This document shows, piece by piece, positions 8,673 to 16,901 of a stretch of 60,106 bases of DNA. Within the stretch, counting starts at the first letter, position 1; each line of letters begins with the position of its first letter. Location of the stretch: assembly GCA_016298185.1 (NCBI GenBank), contig JAEDDA010000003.1, positions 1-60,106 on the forward strand. Reading direction: 5' to 3'. This DNA comes from Bacilli bacterium. GTDB lineage: Bacteria; Bacillota_I; Bacilli_A; RFN20; CAG-826. The notes below the pieces were generated by a model that had not been told where the DNA came from, did no database searches, and saw only the letters and a list, made by a program, of their open reading frames with translations. Both the position numbers and the translations under genes were made by a program.

Positions 8673-9149
8673 ATGAAAAACTTAAACAAATTATTTGTTG
8701 GCGCTGCAGCGTTAGTCCTATTGACAGCCTGTGGTCCAAGCAAAGTCTCTTATGAGAAATTTAAAGAAAAAGCTGAAGCTGCAGCGGAAAAAGATCCTGG
8801 CTATACAAAAGCCACAGCAAAAGGAACATTCTATTCAAATAACCTAGGTATTGAAGTGACAATCAAACTCAATAATACATTTGTTAAAGGCAACGAAGGT
8901 TGGGTATTAAAAGAAGGCGAAGAATCCAATGCCGGAACACTTGCTGCAATTGGTTTACTCTCAATGAGAGCATCTACAGTTGGTGAAAATGATAAAACAA
9001 CCTATTATGCTGGAAATGGTTTCAAAACTGTTACCACTAGTGATAAAGGCGATACCACAATCGTATATAACTCCAATGGTTATGTTACCTCCTATAAAGG
9101 TTTACTCGCTGGCGGAGATGCTAATTTCAAATTTAGCTGGTCCAAATAG
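8673..9149 (+). CDS. Small lipoprotein of unknown function
   Basis: 158 aa. The signal peptide (MKNLNKLFVGAAALVLLTAC) has lipobox LTAC with Cys20. The mature part is an Ala/Lys-rich helix (YEKFKEKAEAAAEKDPGYTKA) followed by probable beta strands (YSNNLGIEVTIKLNNTF; YNSNGYVTSYKGLL). I do not recognise a family. It is a single-gene unit with GGGGA before the ATG and a terminator after. A surface location is inferred from the lipobox only. Confidence 0.75.
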   Translation: MKNLNKLFVGAAALVLLTACGPSKVSYEKFKEKAEAAAEKDPGYTKATAKGTFYSNNLGIEVTIKLNNTFVKGNEGWVLKEGEESNAGTLAAIGLLSMRASTVGENDKTTYYAGNGFKTVTTSDKGDTTIVYNSNGYVTSYKGLLAGGDANFKFSWSK

Positions 9150-9168
9150 TTGTTACATTATTTATTCA

Positions 9169-9198
9169 AAGAGTCGTTCAATCAAATGACTCTTTTTT
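9169..9198 (+). terminator. Intrinsic terminator after the small lipoprotein
   Basis: AAGAGTC (9169-9175) pairs with GACTCTT (9188-9194) over a 12-base loop and is followed by TTTTTT. Confidence 0.88.
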
Positions 9199-9264
9199 GT
9201 TATTTATTTTATTGTTAAAATATATACAAGATTTATTCTTAATACTTTTTAGGGGGAAACAATA

Positions 9265-10497
9265 ATGTCCAAGAAGTACCAAGAAGAATATGAAGTTGGC
9301 TTTTCGCCACGTTTAGTCATGGAAGAAGCAAGCAGATGTTTGCTATGTCTAGACGCTCCATGTTCATCAAGTTGTCCAGCGGGAACCAATCCTGCTAAAT
9401 TTATTCGTTCCTTACGCTTCAAGAACGTCAAAGGAGCGGCAGAAACAGTCCGTATCAATAATATTTTAGGTGCGATATGCGCAAGAGTATGTCCAACTGA
9501 AAGATATTGTCAGGAAGGTTGTTCTAGAAGTGGTATTGATAAACCAATCGATATTGGTCGTATTCAACGCTACATCACAGATTTTGAAGATGCCTTAAAG
9601 ATGGACATCTTAGAAGTCAAAGAATCTAATGGAAAGAAAGTCGCAGTGGTAGGTTCTGGCCCTGCTGGTTTAACAGTCGCTGCCGAACTCGCTAAAGATG
9701 GTTACCAAGTAACTATTTATGAAAAAGAAGCAAAAGCTGGCGGTTATTTAAGATATGGTATCCCAGAATACCGTTTACCAAACGAAGTGGTTGATAAAGA
9801 AATTAAACGTATTGTCGAACTCGGTGTTGATATTGTTTTAAATACCAAAATTGGTGAAGACGTGAAGATTGAAGACTTAAGAAAAGAAAACGACGCAGTC
9901 ATCTTAGCGGTTGGTTATAGCGAAGGTAAGATGTTACCAATGTTTGAAAATAACCGTAAAGTCATTAAGGCTGTTGATTGGTTAAAGAAATGTAAAGATA
10001 AGAAAGGCAAAATTAAAGTACCTGAAAACGTCTTAGTTGTCGGTGGTGGTGACGTCGCAATGGATGTCGTCACATCACTCAAATTATTAGGATGCCCACA
10101 TGTCACAGATGTTGTTTATGAACAATTCTCAGAATTCAGAGCATCTAAGAAAGAACTTAATAACGCCCAAGAACAAGGTGTCACAATTATCGATGGCTAT
10201 GTCCCAGTGGCAGTGGCTAGAGGTGGCATTGTGAAATTCAAACACAGAGTTATTCCTGCTGAACTCAAAGTTAAAGCGGATCTCATTATCCTCGCTGTTG
10301 GTCAAATGCCAAATGTCGATAACTTATGTGTTAATTTAGAAAAAGGTGAAGTGAACGCAATAGGATGCAGAGTCCCAGATACAAACATGTTCTTTGCGGG
10401 TGACATTGGTCATGGTGAAAAGACCGTTGTTTGGGGTGTGCGTTCTGGCAAAGAAGTCGCCTTCGAAGTAAAAAGATTTTTAGGAGGTAAGAAATAA
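9265..10497 (+). CDS. preT: NAD-dependent dihydropyrimidine dehydrogenase, PreT subunit
   Basis: 410 aa. The N-terminal 90 residues carry the Cys motifs for iron-sulfur clusters (CLLCLDAPCSSSCPAG; ARVCPTERYCQEGC). An FAD Rossmann motif follows (VVGSGPAGLTVAAEL, near residue 130), and a second dinucleotide motif for NAD(P)H (VVGGGDVAMDVVTSL) near residue 255. This is the glutamate-synthase-small-subunit/PreT architecture. Pairing with preA identifies it: PreT passes electrons from NADH to PreA for reduction of uracil or thymine to the dihydro forms. GGGGGAA is the ribosome site; the stop and the preA ATG overlap by one base. Confidence 0.93.
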   Translation: MSKKYQEEYEVGFSPRLVMEEASRCLLCLDAPCSSSCPAGTNPAKFIRSLRFKNVKGAAETVRINNILGAICARVCPTERYCQEGCSRSGIDKPIDIGRIQRYITDFEDALKMDILEVKESNGKKVAVVGSGPAGLTVAAELAKDGYQVTIYEKEAKAGGYLRYGIPEYRLPNEVVDKEIKRIVELGVDIVLNTKIGEDVKIEDLRKENDAVILAVGYSEGKMLPMFENNRKVIKAVDWLKKCKDKKGKIKVPENVLVVGGGDVAMDVVTSLKLLGCPHVTDVVYEQFSEFRASKKELNNAQEQGVTIIDGYVPVAVARGGIVKFKHRVIPAELKVKADLIILAVGQMPNVDNLCVNLEKGEVNAIGCRVPDTNMFFAGDIGHGEKTVVWGVRSGKEVAFEVKRFLGGKK

Positions 10498-11768
10498 TGG
10501 TTAAAAAAGATTTATCCATTACCTTCATGGGTGTGAAATTCCCTAACCCATTCTGTTTATCATCTTCTCCAGTTGGTAACTGCTATGACATGTGTGCGAA
10601 AGCATATAGAGAAGGTTGGGGAGGTGTTGTCTTTAAGACAATCGGACCAAAGCATTATTTAATCGATGAAGTTTCTCCACGTTTTGATGCTTTAACAAAA
10701 GAAGCCGAACCATTTGTAGGTTTTAAAAACATGGAACAAATCGCGGAACATTCATTAGAAGAAAACCTCGCTGATTTAAGAAGATTAAAGAAAGAATTCC
10801 CAAATAATGTTCTCATTGCTTCTATTATGGGTAGTAATGAAGAAGACTGGGAAGTCTTAGCAAAACTCGTCACCGAAGCCGGTGCGGATATGATTGAACT
10901 TAACTTCTCCTGTCCTCAAATGACATCTCATGCGATGGGTAGTGACGTTGGTAGTAATCCTGAATTATGTAGAAAATACTGCGCAGCGGTGAGAAGAAGT
11001 ACCAAACTTCCATTCATGGCTAAGATGACACCAAATATTACTGATATGTGTGCACCCGCGATCGCCTCTATCGAAGCTGGTGCGGATGGTATCTCCGCAA
11101 TCAACACAATCAAATCAATCATCAATGTTGATTTAGATAAGAAAGTTGGTTTACCAATCATCAATGGTAAATCATCCATCTCCGGATATTCTGGTAAAGC
11201 TGTTAAACCAGTAGCCTTAAGATTCATTCAACAAATGAAAACTCATCCTCAATTAAAGGATGTGGAAATTTCCGGTATTGGTGGTATTGAAACTTGGGAA
11301 GACGCAGCCGAATTCATCTTATTAGGTTGTAAGAACTTACAAGTCACAACCGGAATTATGCAATATGGCTATCGTATCGTTGAAGATATGAAAAATGGCT
11401 TAATGCATTATATGGATGAACAAGGTGTTGACAGATTAGAAGATTTAGTCGGTCTTGCTAATAAGAACATCATTCCAGCGGAAGAACTCGATAGAGACTA
11501 TATCGTCTATCCAGAAATTAATAACGACAAATGTGTCGGATGTGGTAGATGTGTTATTTCCTGCTATGATGGCGCACACCAAGCTATGGAATGGGACAAA
11601 GAAAAACGCCGTCCAAGCTGTAACCATGATAAATGTGTCGGATGCTTATTATGTGGACTTGTTTGTCCAGTAGGAGCAATCAAACCTGGTGAAAGGGTGT
11701 TAAAGAAAGGTCGCAAAGCGAAGAACTTATCGAAGATGGTTCTTCAAGAAAGCGTCGAAAAGCTTTAA
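10497..11768 (+). CDS. preA: NAD-dependent dihydropyrimidine dehydrogenase, PreA subunit
   Basis: 423 aa. From memory it closely follows E. coli PreA: KDLSITFMGVKFPNPFCLSS at the N-terminus, the FMN-binding barrel, the active-site loop NFSCPQMTSHAMGSDVG and NGKSSISGYSGKAVKP. Two 4Fe-4S ferredoxin motifs lie near the C-terminus (CVGCGRCVISC and CVGCLLCGLVCP). It reduces uracil/thymine using electrons from PreT in the cytoplasm. No hydantoinase or beta-ureidopropionase gene lies next to it, so later steps of pyrimidine breakdown would have to be elsewhere. Confidence 0.95.
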   Translation: MVKKDLSITFMGVKFPNPFCLSSSPVGNCYDMCAKAYREGWGGVVFKTIGPKHYLIDEVSPRFDALTKEAEPFVGFKNMEQIAEHSLEENLADLRRLKKEFPNNVLIASIMGSNEEDWEVLAKLVTEAGADMIELNFSCPQMTSHAMGSDVGSNPELCRKYCAAVRRSTKLPFMAKMTPNITDMCAPAIASIEAGADGISAINTIKSIINVDLDKKVGLPIINGKSSISGYSGKAVKPVALRFIQQMKTHPQLKDVEISGIGGIETWEDAAEFILLGCKNLQVTTGIMQYGYRIVEDMKNGLMHYMDEQGVDRLEDLVGLANKNIIPAEELDRDYIVYPEINNDKCVGCGRCVISCYDGAHQAMEWDKEKRRPSCNHDKCVGCLLCGLVCPVGAIKPGERVLKKGRKAKNLSKMVLQESVEKL

Positions 11769-11776
11769 TATGTATT

Positions 11777-11804
11777 AAGACCCCTGCCTGCGGGTGGGGG
11801 TTTT
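11777..11804 (+). terminator. GC-rich intrinsic terminator after preA
   Basis: AAGACCCC (11777-11784) pairs with GGGGTTTT (11797-11804, one G-U) around an inner loop that can itself pair. It lies only 14 bases before the likely GH3 start codon. Confidence 0.82.
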
Positions 11805-11817
11805 ATGTCTCATTAAT

Positions 11818-14220
11818 ATGGATAAGAAATACATTCTTGAACACTTAACTTTATTTGATAAAGCATCTCTTCTTGTGGGCTATGCGAATATGCGCACTAG
11901 GCCGATAGAAGCTTTTGATATTCCTTCACTCGTTATGACCGATGGTCCTAATGGTGTGAGAAAAGAAAACGATGGCAATAACGGAATCGATAGCGCGGTT
12001 AAGACATTACCTGCGACATGTTTTCCTTGTGGAAGTGCTTTAGCCGCAAGTTGGGATAATGAACTATTCTATAAAGTTGGAAAACAAATCGCTTTAGAAT
12101 GCCGTTACTATGGCGTTAATGCTTTATTAGGCCCCGCGATCAATATTAAAAGAAATCCATTATGTGGTAGAAACTTTGAATATTTAAGTGAAGATCCATT
12201 ATTATCTGGATATCTATCCGCGAACTATATTAATGGTGTGCAAGAAGAAAAGGTTTTAGCGTGCGTTAAACACTACGCATGTAATAACTTAGAGAAGTGG
12301 AGATATGTCGGTAATTCCGTCGTTGATTTACGCGCATTAAATGAAATCTATTTAAAACCATTTGAAATCGCGATTAGAGAATCAAACCCAGGCATGGTGA
12401 TGACTTCATATAACCAAATCAATGGTACATTCGCTAGTGAGAATGTTTATCTAATATTAAATAGACTTAGAAATAAATTTAAATATAACGGATTAACCGT
12501 CACCGACTGGGGTGGAATGGTTAATAGAGATACCTCTTTAAATGCTGGACAAGATTTAGAAATGCCAGGAATGATTAAAGAGAATATTAAAAAGATTGTC
12601 GATGGTGTTGATCATAATATGATTCTTCCTTCCACAGTGGATGCTTCTGTAACTAGATTATTAGAAGCGATTGAAAAGACACGCGTGGATGATAAACCAA
12701 ATGAATCAGTCTTTAAAGAAAGTAGAAAAGTTGCTTTAGAAGCAGCGATTAAATCCGCAGTCTTATTGAAGAACAACAACGAATTATTACCTTTAAATAA
12801 GAATAAGAGATATTGCATCATCGGTGATTTATTCACAAATATCACTTTCCAAGGCAATGGTTCCGCATTAGTCAATGCGAATGATTTAGTGGATAACATT
12901 ACCGCGTTTAATAACTATGGTGTGCAATATGATTTCGCAAGAGGCTACTATGCGAATTCACAATTACCAAATTTACTTTTAGAACAAGAAGCACTTAATC
13001 TTGCAAAAGATAGTGATGTCATTCTCTTCTTTGGCGGTCTATCTGATCTCGCGGAATCCGAAGGCTTTGATAGAGAAAACATGTTCCTTGACGCTCCGCA
13101 AATGCACTTGATGGAAAAACTCGTGGAACTCAATAAGAAGATTGTCTTTATCATGTATGGTGGAGCACCATTTGAAATTCCATGTAAAGAAAATATTGAT
13201 GCGATGCTATATATGAACTTACCAGGTCAATATGGTGGTGAAGCATTAGTGAAACTCTTATTTGGTGAAGTTTCTCCAAGTGGCCATTTAGCGTTTTCCT
13301 GGCCAGAGAGATATGAAGATGTTCCTTTTGGCGATAAATACGCAGAAACACCAATTGAGTTATATAAAGAATCAATCTATGTTGGATACCGTTATTATTC
13401 CACAGCGAAGAAATATGTGAACTTCCCATTTGGATATGGTCTTACATACGGCAAATATCACTTTGAAAATCTCAAAGTAAAAGTCAATGAAGAAGATATC
13501 GATATTACCTTTACCGCGGAGAATGATGGTGTGCCTCATGTGGAAGCAGTGGCCCAAATCTATGTCAGCAAACCAGATAGTAAGATTTATAGACCTATAA
13601 AAGAACTCAAAACATACGCGAGAATCGTCCTTAAAAAAGGAGACAAGCAAATAATCAATCTAAAGATTAAACTCGCTGATATGGTTGTTTATGATAGAAA
13701 AACTGGTAATGATGTTTTGGAAGATGGTGAATACATTATTCATTTAAGTGAACACGTTAATAAAGACGTCGAAACTGTGAAGATTAATCTTAAAGGTGAG
13801 AAATTATCTTCTCTTCCTGAGGAAGAAAAATATTTCTATCCAGAAAACTTAACTGAATTAGAAAAATCCGACTTTGAAAAACTCATCGGTTATGAAGTCG
13901 AAGATTATAAGCCAGCGAAGAAACCATATACGATGGAAACACCGATTTGTGAATTCAAATCCTTCTTTGGAAGAATCGCGAAAAACAAGATGTTAGAAGC
14001 TGGCGATAAGATTATCAAAGATGCGAAGAAGATTGAAGATGAAAAAGAAAGACAAAGACAAATCAAAGCAGGTTACTTCGTTAAGAAGATGGTTCTTGTT
14101 AACTGCTTAAGAAGTTTGTCCTTTTCCTCATCGAGCGTACTTCCATATAAGAAAGCTAAAGGAATCTTAGACCTAGCTAATGGTAGAGTCTTTAGAGGAC
14201 TAAACAAATTAATTAGATAA
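11818..14220 (+). CDS. Glycoside hydrolase family 3 (beta-glucosidase-like)
   Basis: 800 aa from the ATG at 11818. An upstream in-frame GTG at 11794 lies inside the preA terminator and is rejected. Domain order: GH3 barrel (LVMTDGPNGVR, GPAINIKRNPLCGRNFEYLSEDP, CVKHYACNN, then VTDWGG with nucleophile Asp230), GH3 C-terminal alpha/beta sandwich (VLLKNNNELLPL ... GGLSDLAESEGFDR), fibronectin-III-like domain near residues 580-665, and a charged 120-residue tail. There is no signal peptide, so it acts inside the cell, probably removing non-reducing beta-glycosyl residues. The exact sugar cannot be told. No clear Shine-Dalgarno precedes the ATG. Confidence 0.9.
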   Translation: MDKKYILEHLTLFDKASLLVGYANMRTRPIEAFDIPSLVMTDGPNGVRKENDGNNGIDSAVKTLPATCFPCGSALAASWDNELFYKVGKQIALECRYYGVNALLGPAINIKRNPLCGRNFEYLSEDPLLSGYLSANYINGVQEEKVLACVKHYACNNLEKWRYVGNSVVDLRALNEIYLKPFEIAIRESNPGMVMTSYNQINGTFASENVYLILNRLRNKFKYNGLTVTDWGGMVNRDTSLNAGQDLEMPGMIKENIKKIVDGVDHNMILPSTVDASVTRLLEAIEKTRVDDKPNESVFKESRKVALEAAIKSAVLLKNNNELLPLNKNKRYCIIGDLFTNITFQGNGSALVNANDLVDNITAFNNYGVQYDFARGYYANSQLPNLLLEQEALNLAKDSDVILFFGGLSDLAESEGFDRENMFLDAPQMHLMEKLVELNKKIVFIMYGGAPFEIPCKENIDAMLYMNLPGQYGGEALVKLLFGEVSPSGHLAFSWPERYEDVPFGDKYAETPIELYKESIYVGYRYYSTAKKYVNFPFGYGLTYGKYHFENLKVKVNEEDIDITFTAENDGVPHVEAVAQIYVSKPDSKIYRPIKELKTYARIVLKKGDKQIINLKIKLADMVVYDRKTGNDVLEDGEYIIHLSEHVNKDVETVKINLKGEKLSSLPEEEKYFYPENLTELEKSDFEKLIGYEVEDYKPAKKPYTMETPICEFKSFFGRIAKNKMLEAGDKIIKDAKKIEDEKERQRQIKAGYFVKKMVLVNCLRSLSFSSSSVLPYKKAKGILDLANGRVFRGLNKLIR

Positions 14221-14274
14221 AAGAAAGCTTCCAACCATAAGTATCAAGCCCGTTAGGGATAAAAATCCTGAATA

Positions 14275-14322
14275 AAATAGCGTAGTTACAGACAGTTTAA
14301 TTCCTGAATTGGCTATTTTTTT
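14275..14322 (+). terminator. Possible terminator after the GH3 gene
   Basis: AAATAGC (14275-14281) can pair with GCTATTT (14312-14318), with a small AATTC/GAATT hairpin inside the 30-base loop, and a run of T residues follows. Other short hairpins (CCC-GTTA-GGG) lie just upstream. Confidence 0.45.
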
Positions 14323-14411
14323 ACATTTTCAAGTAAATTTGCAACAAGTAGAATAGTTCTTTGAGTGACTGCCGATAATGTTAATTCTTTTAATTATTTA
14401 ATGAATAAATT

Positions 14412-14435
14412 TTACGTAAACGGAAAAAATATTCA
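14412..14435 (+). repeat. 24-bp direct repeat, copy 1 (upstream of the promoter)
   Basis: A perfect 24-bp repeat beginning TTACGTAAACGG and ending AATATTCA, identical to 14488-14511. It contains the palindrome TTACGTAA and ends eight bases before the -35 box of the DUF4143 ATPase promoter. Confidence 0.9.
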
Positions 14436-14443
14436 GTGATTAG

Positions 14444-14472
14444 TTGAATTATTGCATTAGCGTTCCTATAAT
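14444..14472 (+). promoter_or_regulatory. Sigma-70/SigA-type promoter of the DUF4143 ATPase gene
   Basis: TTGAAT at 14444-14449 and TATAAT at 14467-14472 are separated by exactly 17 bases, close to the consensus. Transcription would start near 14479, so the second 24-bp repeat falls just downstream of the start point and the first just upstream of -35. This placement suits a repressor. Confidence 0.8.
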
Positions 14473-14487
14473 AAAATTGAAAAAATC

Positions 14488-14511
14488 TTACGTAAACGGA
14501 AAAAATATTCA
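14488..14511 (+). repeat. 24-bp direct repeat, copy 2 (between promoter and ribosome site)
   Basis: Identical to 14412-14435, 76 bases further on. It ends directly before the GGAGG ribosome site, so a protein bound here could block both transcription and ribosome access. The gap between the repeats holds the whole promoter. Confidence 0.9.
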
Positions 14512-14524
14512 ACGGAGGTTATTT

Positions 14525-15766
14525 ATGTTAAGAATTAATAGAGAAATCTATCTTAATCAGCTGGTAAATAAACAAAATAATGGACTAGTAAAAATAATTA
14601 CTGGAATGAGAAGATGTGGAAAATCGTTTCTTCTCGATCCTATATTTAAAGAATATTTAATTGGTAAAGGAATAAGTGAAAACCATATCATTAAAATAGA
14701 TTTTGATGAACGAAGGAATACTAAATATCAAGATCCTGATGTTTTAGACGAATATATTAGGAGCTTAATTGTTGATGATGCCCCATATTATTTGTTATTA
14801 GACGAGATTCAAAAAGTAAACGATTTCGAATCGGTATTAAATGGTTTTTTGCATATCAATAATTTAGATATATATGTTACTGGAAGTAATTCTAAATTTT
14901 TATCGTCTGATATCATTACTGAATTTAGAGGGCGTGGTGATGAGATTAGAGTTTTTCCTCTTACTTTTTCAGAATATTATTCTGTATTTGAAGGTGATAA
15001 AGAAGATGCTTGGGAAGAATATATTATTTATGGTGGATTACCAAAAGTAATTTCTTTTAAAAGCGAAAGCGAAAAATCCAAATATCTTAAACAATTATTT
15101 GAAAAAACCTACATATGCGATATTGTCGAAAGAAACAACATTCAAAGAATAGATATTTTAGATTCATTATTAAATATATTGGCTTCATCAATCGGTTCAT
15201 TGACCAATCCAAACAAATTATTAAATGCATTCCGAAGTAATGGGGTTAAAGATTTATCGATAAATACTCTATCTTCTTATTTGAAACATTTGGAAGATTC
15301 ATTCATGATTGAAAAATCCGAAAGATACGATATAAAAGGCAAAAAATATATTCAATCACCTTTTAAATTCTATTTTTCGGATATTGGATTAAGAAATGCT
15401 AGACTAAACTTCAGACAGCAAGAAGAAACTCACATTATGGAAAATATTATTTATAATGAGTTATTAGCTCGTGGTTTTAATGTGGATGTTGGAGTTGTAA
15501 CTATTCGAGAGGGAGATGCAAAAAAACAAACTGAAGTTGATTTTATATGTAATCAGTTTAATAAGAAGTATTACATTCAATCAGCACTTTCTCTTTCAAC
15601 TCATGAAAAAACAATTCAAGAAGAAAGGCCTTTATTAAATATCCATGATAACTTTAAGAAAATAATAATTGTAAAAGGAAACAAAAAGGCGTGGATTACC
15701 GAAGAAGGCATTTTAGTTATCGGAATTTTTGAATTCTTACTTAATAAGAACAGCTTGGATCTATAA
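14525..15766 (+). CDS. AAA-type ATPase with C-terminal DUF4143 domain
   Basis: 413 aa from the ATG at 14525, which has an ACGGAGG site seven bases upstream. A longer TTG start at 14444 is rejected because it coincides with the -35 box. The Walker A motif GMRRCGKS is at residues 27-34, Walker B is YYLLLDEIQ and a sensor-like TGSNS follows, as in the AAA_14 family. The C-terminal third (YFSDIGLRNARLNF ... TEVDFIC) is DUF4143, which resembles a restriction-endonuclease-like fold. Its function is not established; such genes are often patchily distributed and mobile. Codon use looks more A+T-rich than in the neighbours. Confidence 0.85.
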   Translation: MLRINREIYLNQLVNKQNNGLVKIITGMRRCGKSFLLDPIFKEYLIGKGISENHIIKIDFDERRNTKYQDPDVLDEYIRSLIVDDAPYYLLLDEIQKVNDFESVLNGFLHINNLDIYVTGSNSKFLSSDIITEFRGRGDEIRVFPLTFSEYYSVFEGDKEDAWEEYIIYGGLPKVISFKSESEKSKYLKQLFEKTYICDIVERNNIQRIDILDSLLNILASSIGSLTNPNKLLNAFRSNGVKDLSINTLSSYLKHLEDSFMIEKSERYDIKGKKYIQSPFKFYFSDIGLRNARLNFRQQEETHIMENIIYNELLARGFNVDVGVVTIREGDAKKQTEVDFICNQFNKKYYIQSALSLSTHEKTIQEERPLLNIHDNFKKIIIVKGNKKAWITEEGILVIGIFEFLLNKNSLDL

Positions 15767-15840
15767 TAAAACGCACTGATAAAAATTCTATGTTTGCTAA
15801 AGAATGCAAAGTGAAAAGCAAAGACAATCTATTATTTATA

Positions 15841-15880
15841 AAAATCCCTAATAGGTTTCATCTAATGGTAGGAGTTTTTT
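15841..15880. terminator. Possible two-way terminator between the ATPase and the minus-strand ABC operon
   Basis: AAAATCCCTA and TAGGAGTTTTTT can form a stem (CCTA/TAGG core with A-T ends). It is A-rich on one side and T-rich on the other, so it could work in both directions. The stop codon of the minus-strand ATPase gene overlaps its T run. Confidence 0.5.
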
Positions 15881-16901
15881 AATTACCTAATATTGCGGAG
15901 TCAGATAGCATATCATTACTAGCTTTAGTGAACATTTCGAGTAATTGTTCAATGGTTAGTTTTTCTTTTTCTTTGCCGTTTATATCCGCGATGATATTGC
16001 CTTTGTTCATCATGATTAAGCGGTTGCCATATTTAATCGCATCTTTCATGTTATGGGTAATCATAATTGTGGTTAAATTATTCTTTTTCACTATTTCATC
16101 GGTGATTTCTAGGACTTTTGCAGCGGTCTTTGGATCTAATGCTGCAGTATGTTCATCTAGTAGAAGAACTGGTTTAGTGAGGTCGAACACTCTTACTTTC
16201 TTATCAAATTCATTGAAAGCTTCTTTTAATTGAACTTTCTTTTCTTCTTTAGAAAGTGATGATGATTTGATTTCAGCTTTCTTATTTTTGAATTCTTCTT
16301 TCGCCTCTTTAAAGGCTTTATCAAATTCTTCTTTCGCGATTTTTTTATCACCATCGTAGAAGCGAATATAATCTCTTCTAATCATATGGTGAGATGGCTC
16401 GTTACGAATTGTCGCCATTAAAAGGGTTAAAGCTTGTCTTTGACCACCAGACAATAGTCCAACCTTTTCATTAAGTCTATTTTCTAAACCTAAATCTAAT
16501 GTCTTTAATTGTTCGATGAAGAATTCTTTATCTTTAGAATGGCAGCTCCATCTAAATAATGATCTTCTCATCCCTCTTCTAAAAGCGAGTGATAAGTTTT
16601 CTAAGACAGTCATATCGCCTGCGGTTCCCATCATCGGGTCTTGGAACACTCTTCCAAAATAAGGGGCTCTTTTAAATTCTGGTAAACGGGAGACATCGTT
16701 ATTATTTAAAAGAATCAATCCCTCATCCGCTTCATAGGAACCAGATACGATATTGAGTAGCGTTGATTTACCTGCGCCATTACCACCGATAACAGTAATA
16801 AAGTCACCGGATTCTAATTTGAGATGCAAATTATTAATCGCGACTGTTTCGCTGCTAGTGCCAGGGTTAAATACTTTGCGAATGCCTTTTAGTTCGATCA
16901 T
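15879..16901 (-). CDS. ABC transporter ATPase of the TrpX/YZ-like importer, with a lysine-rich insertion
   Basis: 340 aa. Walker A (GGNGAGKST, 39-47), Q-loop Gln87, signature LSGGQ (150-154), Walker B (VLLLDE, 245-250), D-loop ALDP and switch His283 are all present, so the domain should be active. It is about 75 residues longer than usual. The extra part (about residues 167-240) lies between the signature helix and Walker B, is rich in Lys and Glu and looks like a coiled-coil hairpin. In relatives known to me these motifs are separated by about 20 residues. Its start overlaps the permease stop (ATGA). Confidence 0.9.
   Translation of the reverse strand: MIELKGIRKVFNPGTSSETVAINNLHLKLESGDFITVIGGNGAGKSTLLNIVSGSYEADEGLILLNNNDVSRLPEFKRAPYFGRVFQDPMMGTAGDMTVLENLSLAFRRGMRRSLFRWSCHSKDKEFFIEQLKTLDLGLENRLNEKVGLLSGGQRQALTLLMATIRNEPSHHMIRRDYIRFYDGDKKIAKEEFDKAFKEAKEEFKNKKAEIKSSSLSKEEKKVQLKEAFNEFDKKVRVFDLTKPVLLLDEHTAALDPKTAAKVLEITDEIVKKNNLTTIMITHNMKDAIKYGNRLIMMNKGNIIADINGKEKEKLTIEQLLEMFTKASNDMLSDSAILGN

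Noticed and set aside
10497..11768. Missing catalytic Cys in PreA
   Set aside because: As I recall the E. coli PreA sequence, bacterial enzymes have this same GSDVG loop instead of the Cys loop of mammalian DPD.
11794..11817. GTG start for the GH3 gene at 11794
   Set aside because: This GTG lies inside the preA terminator hairpin; the ATG at 11818 starts the recognisable MDKKYILEHLTL sequence.
14412..14511. 24-bp repeats as the ends of a small mobile element
   Set aside because: They are direct, not inverted, 76 bases apart, with only a promoter between them and no transposase; an operator role fits better.
14444..14524. Longer start of the DUF4143 ATPase at a TTG codon
   Set aside because: The TTG is part of a TTGAAT -35 box with TATAAT 17 bases on; the ATG at 14525 has a GGAGG site. 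The extra 27 residues also have no family match.
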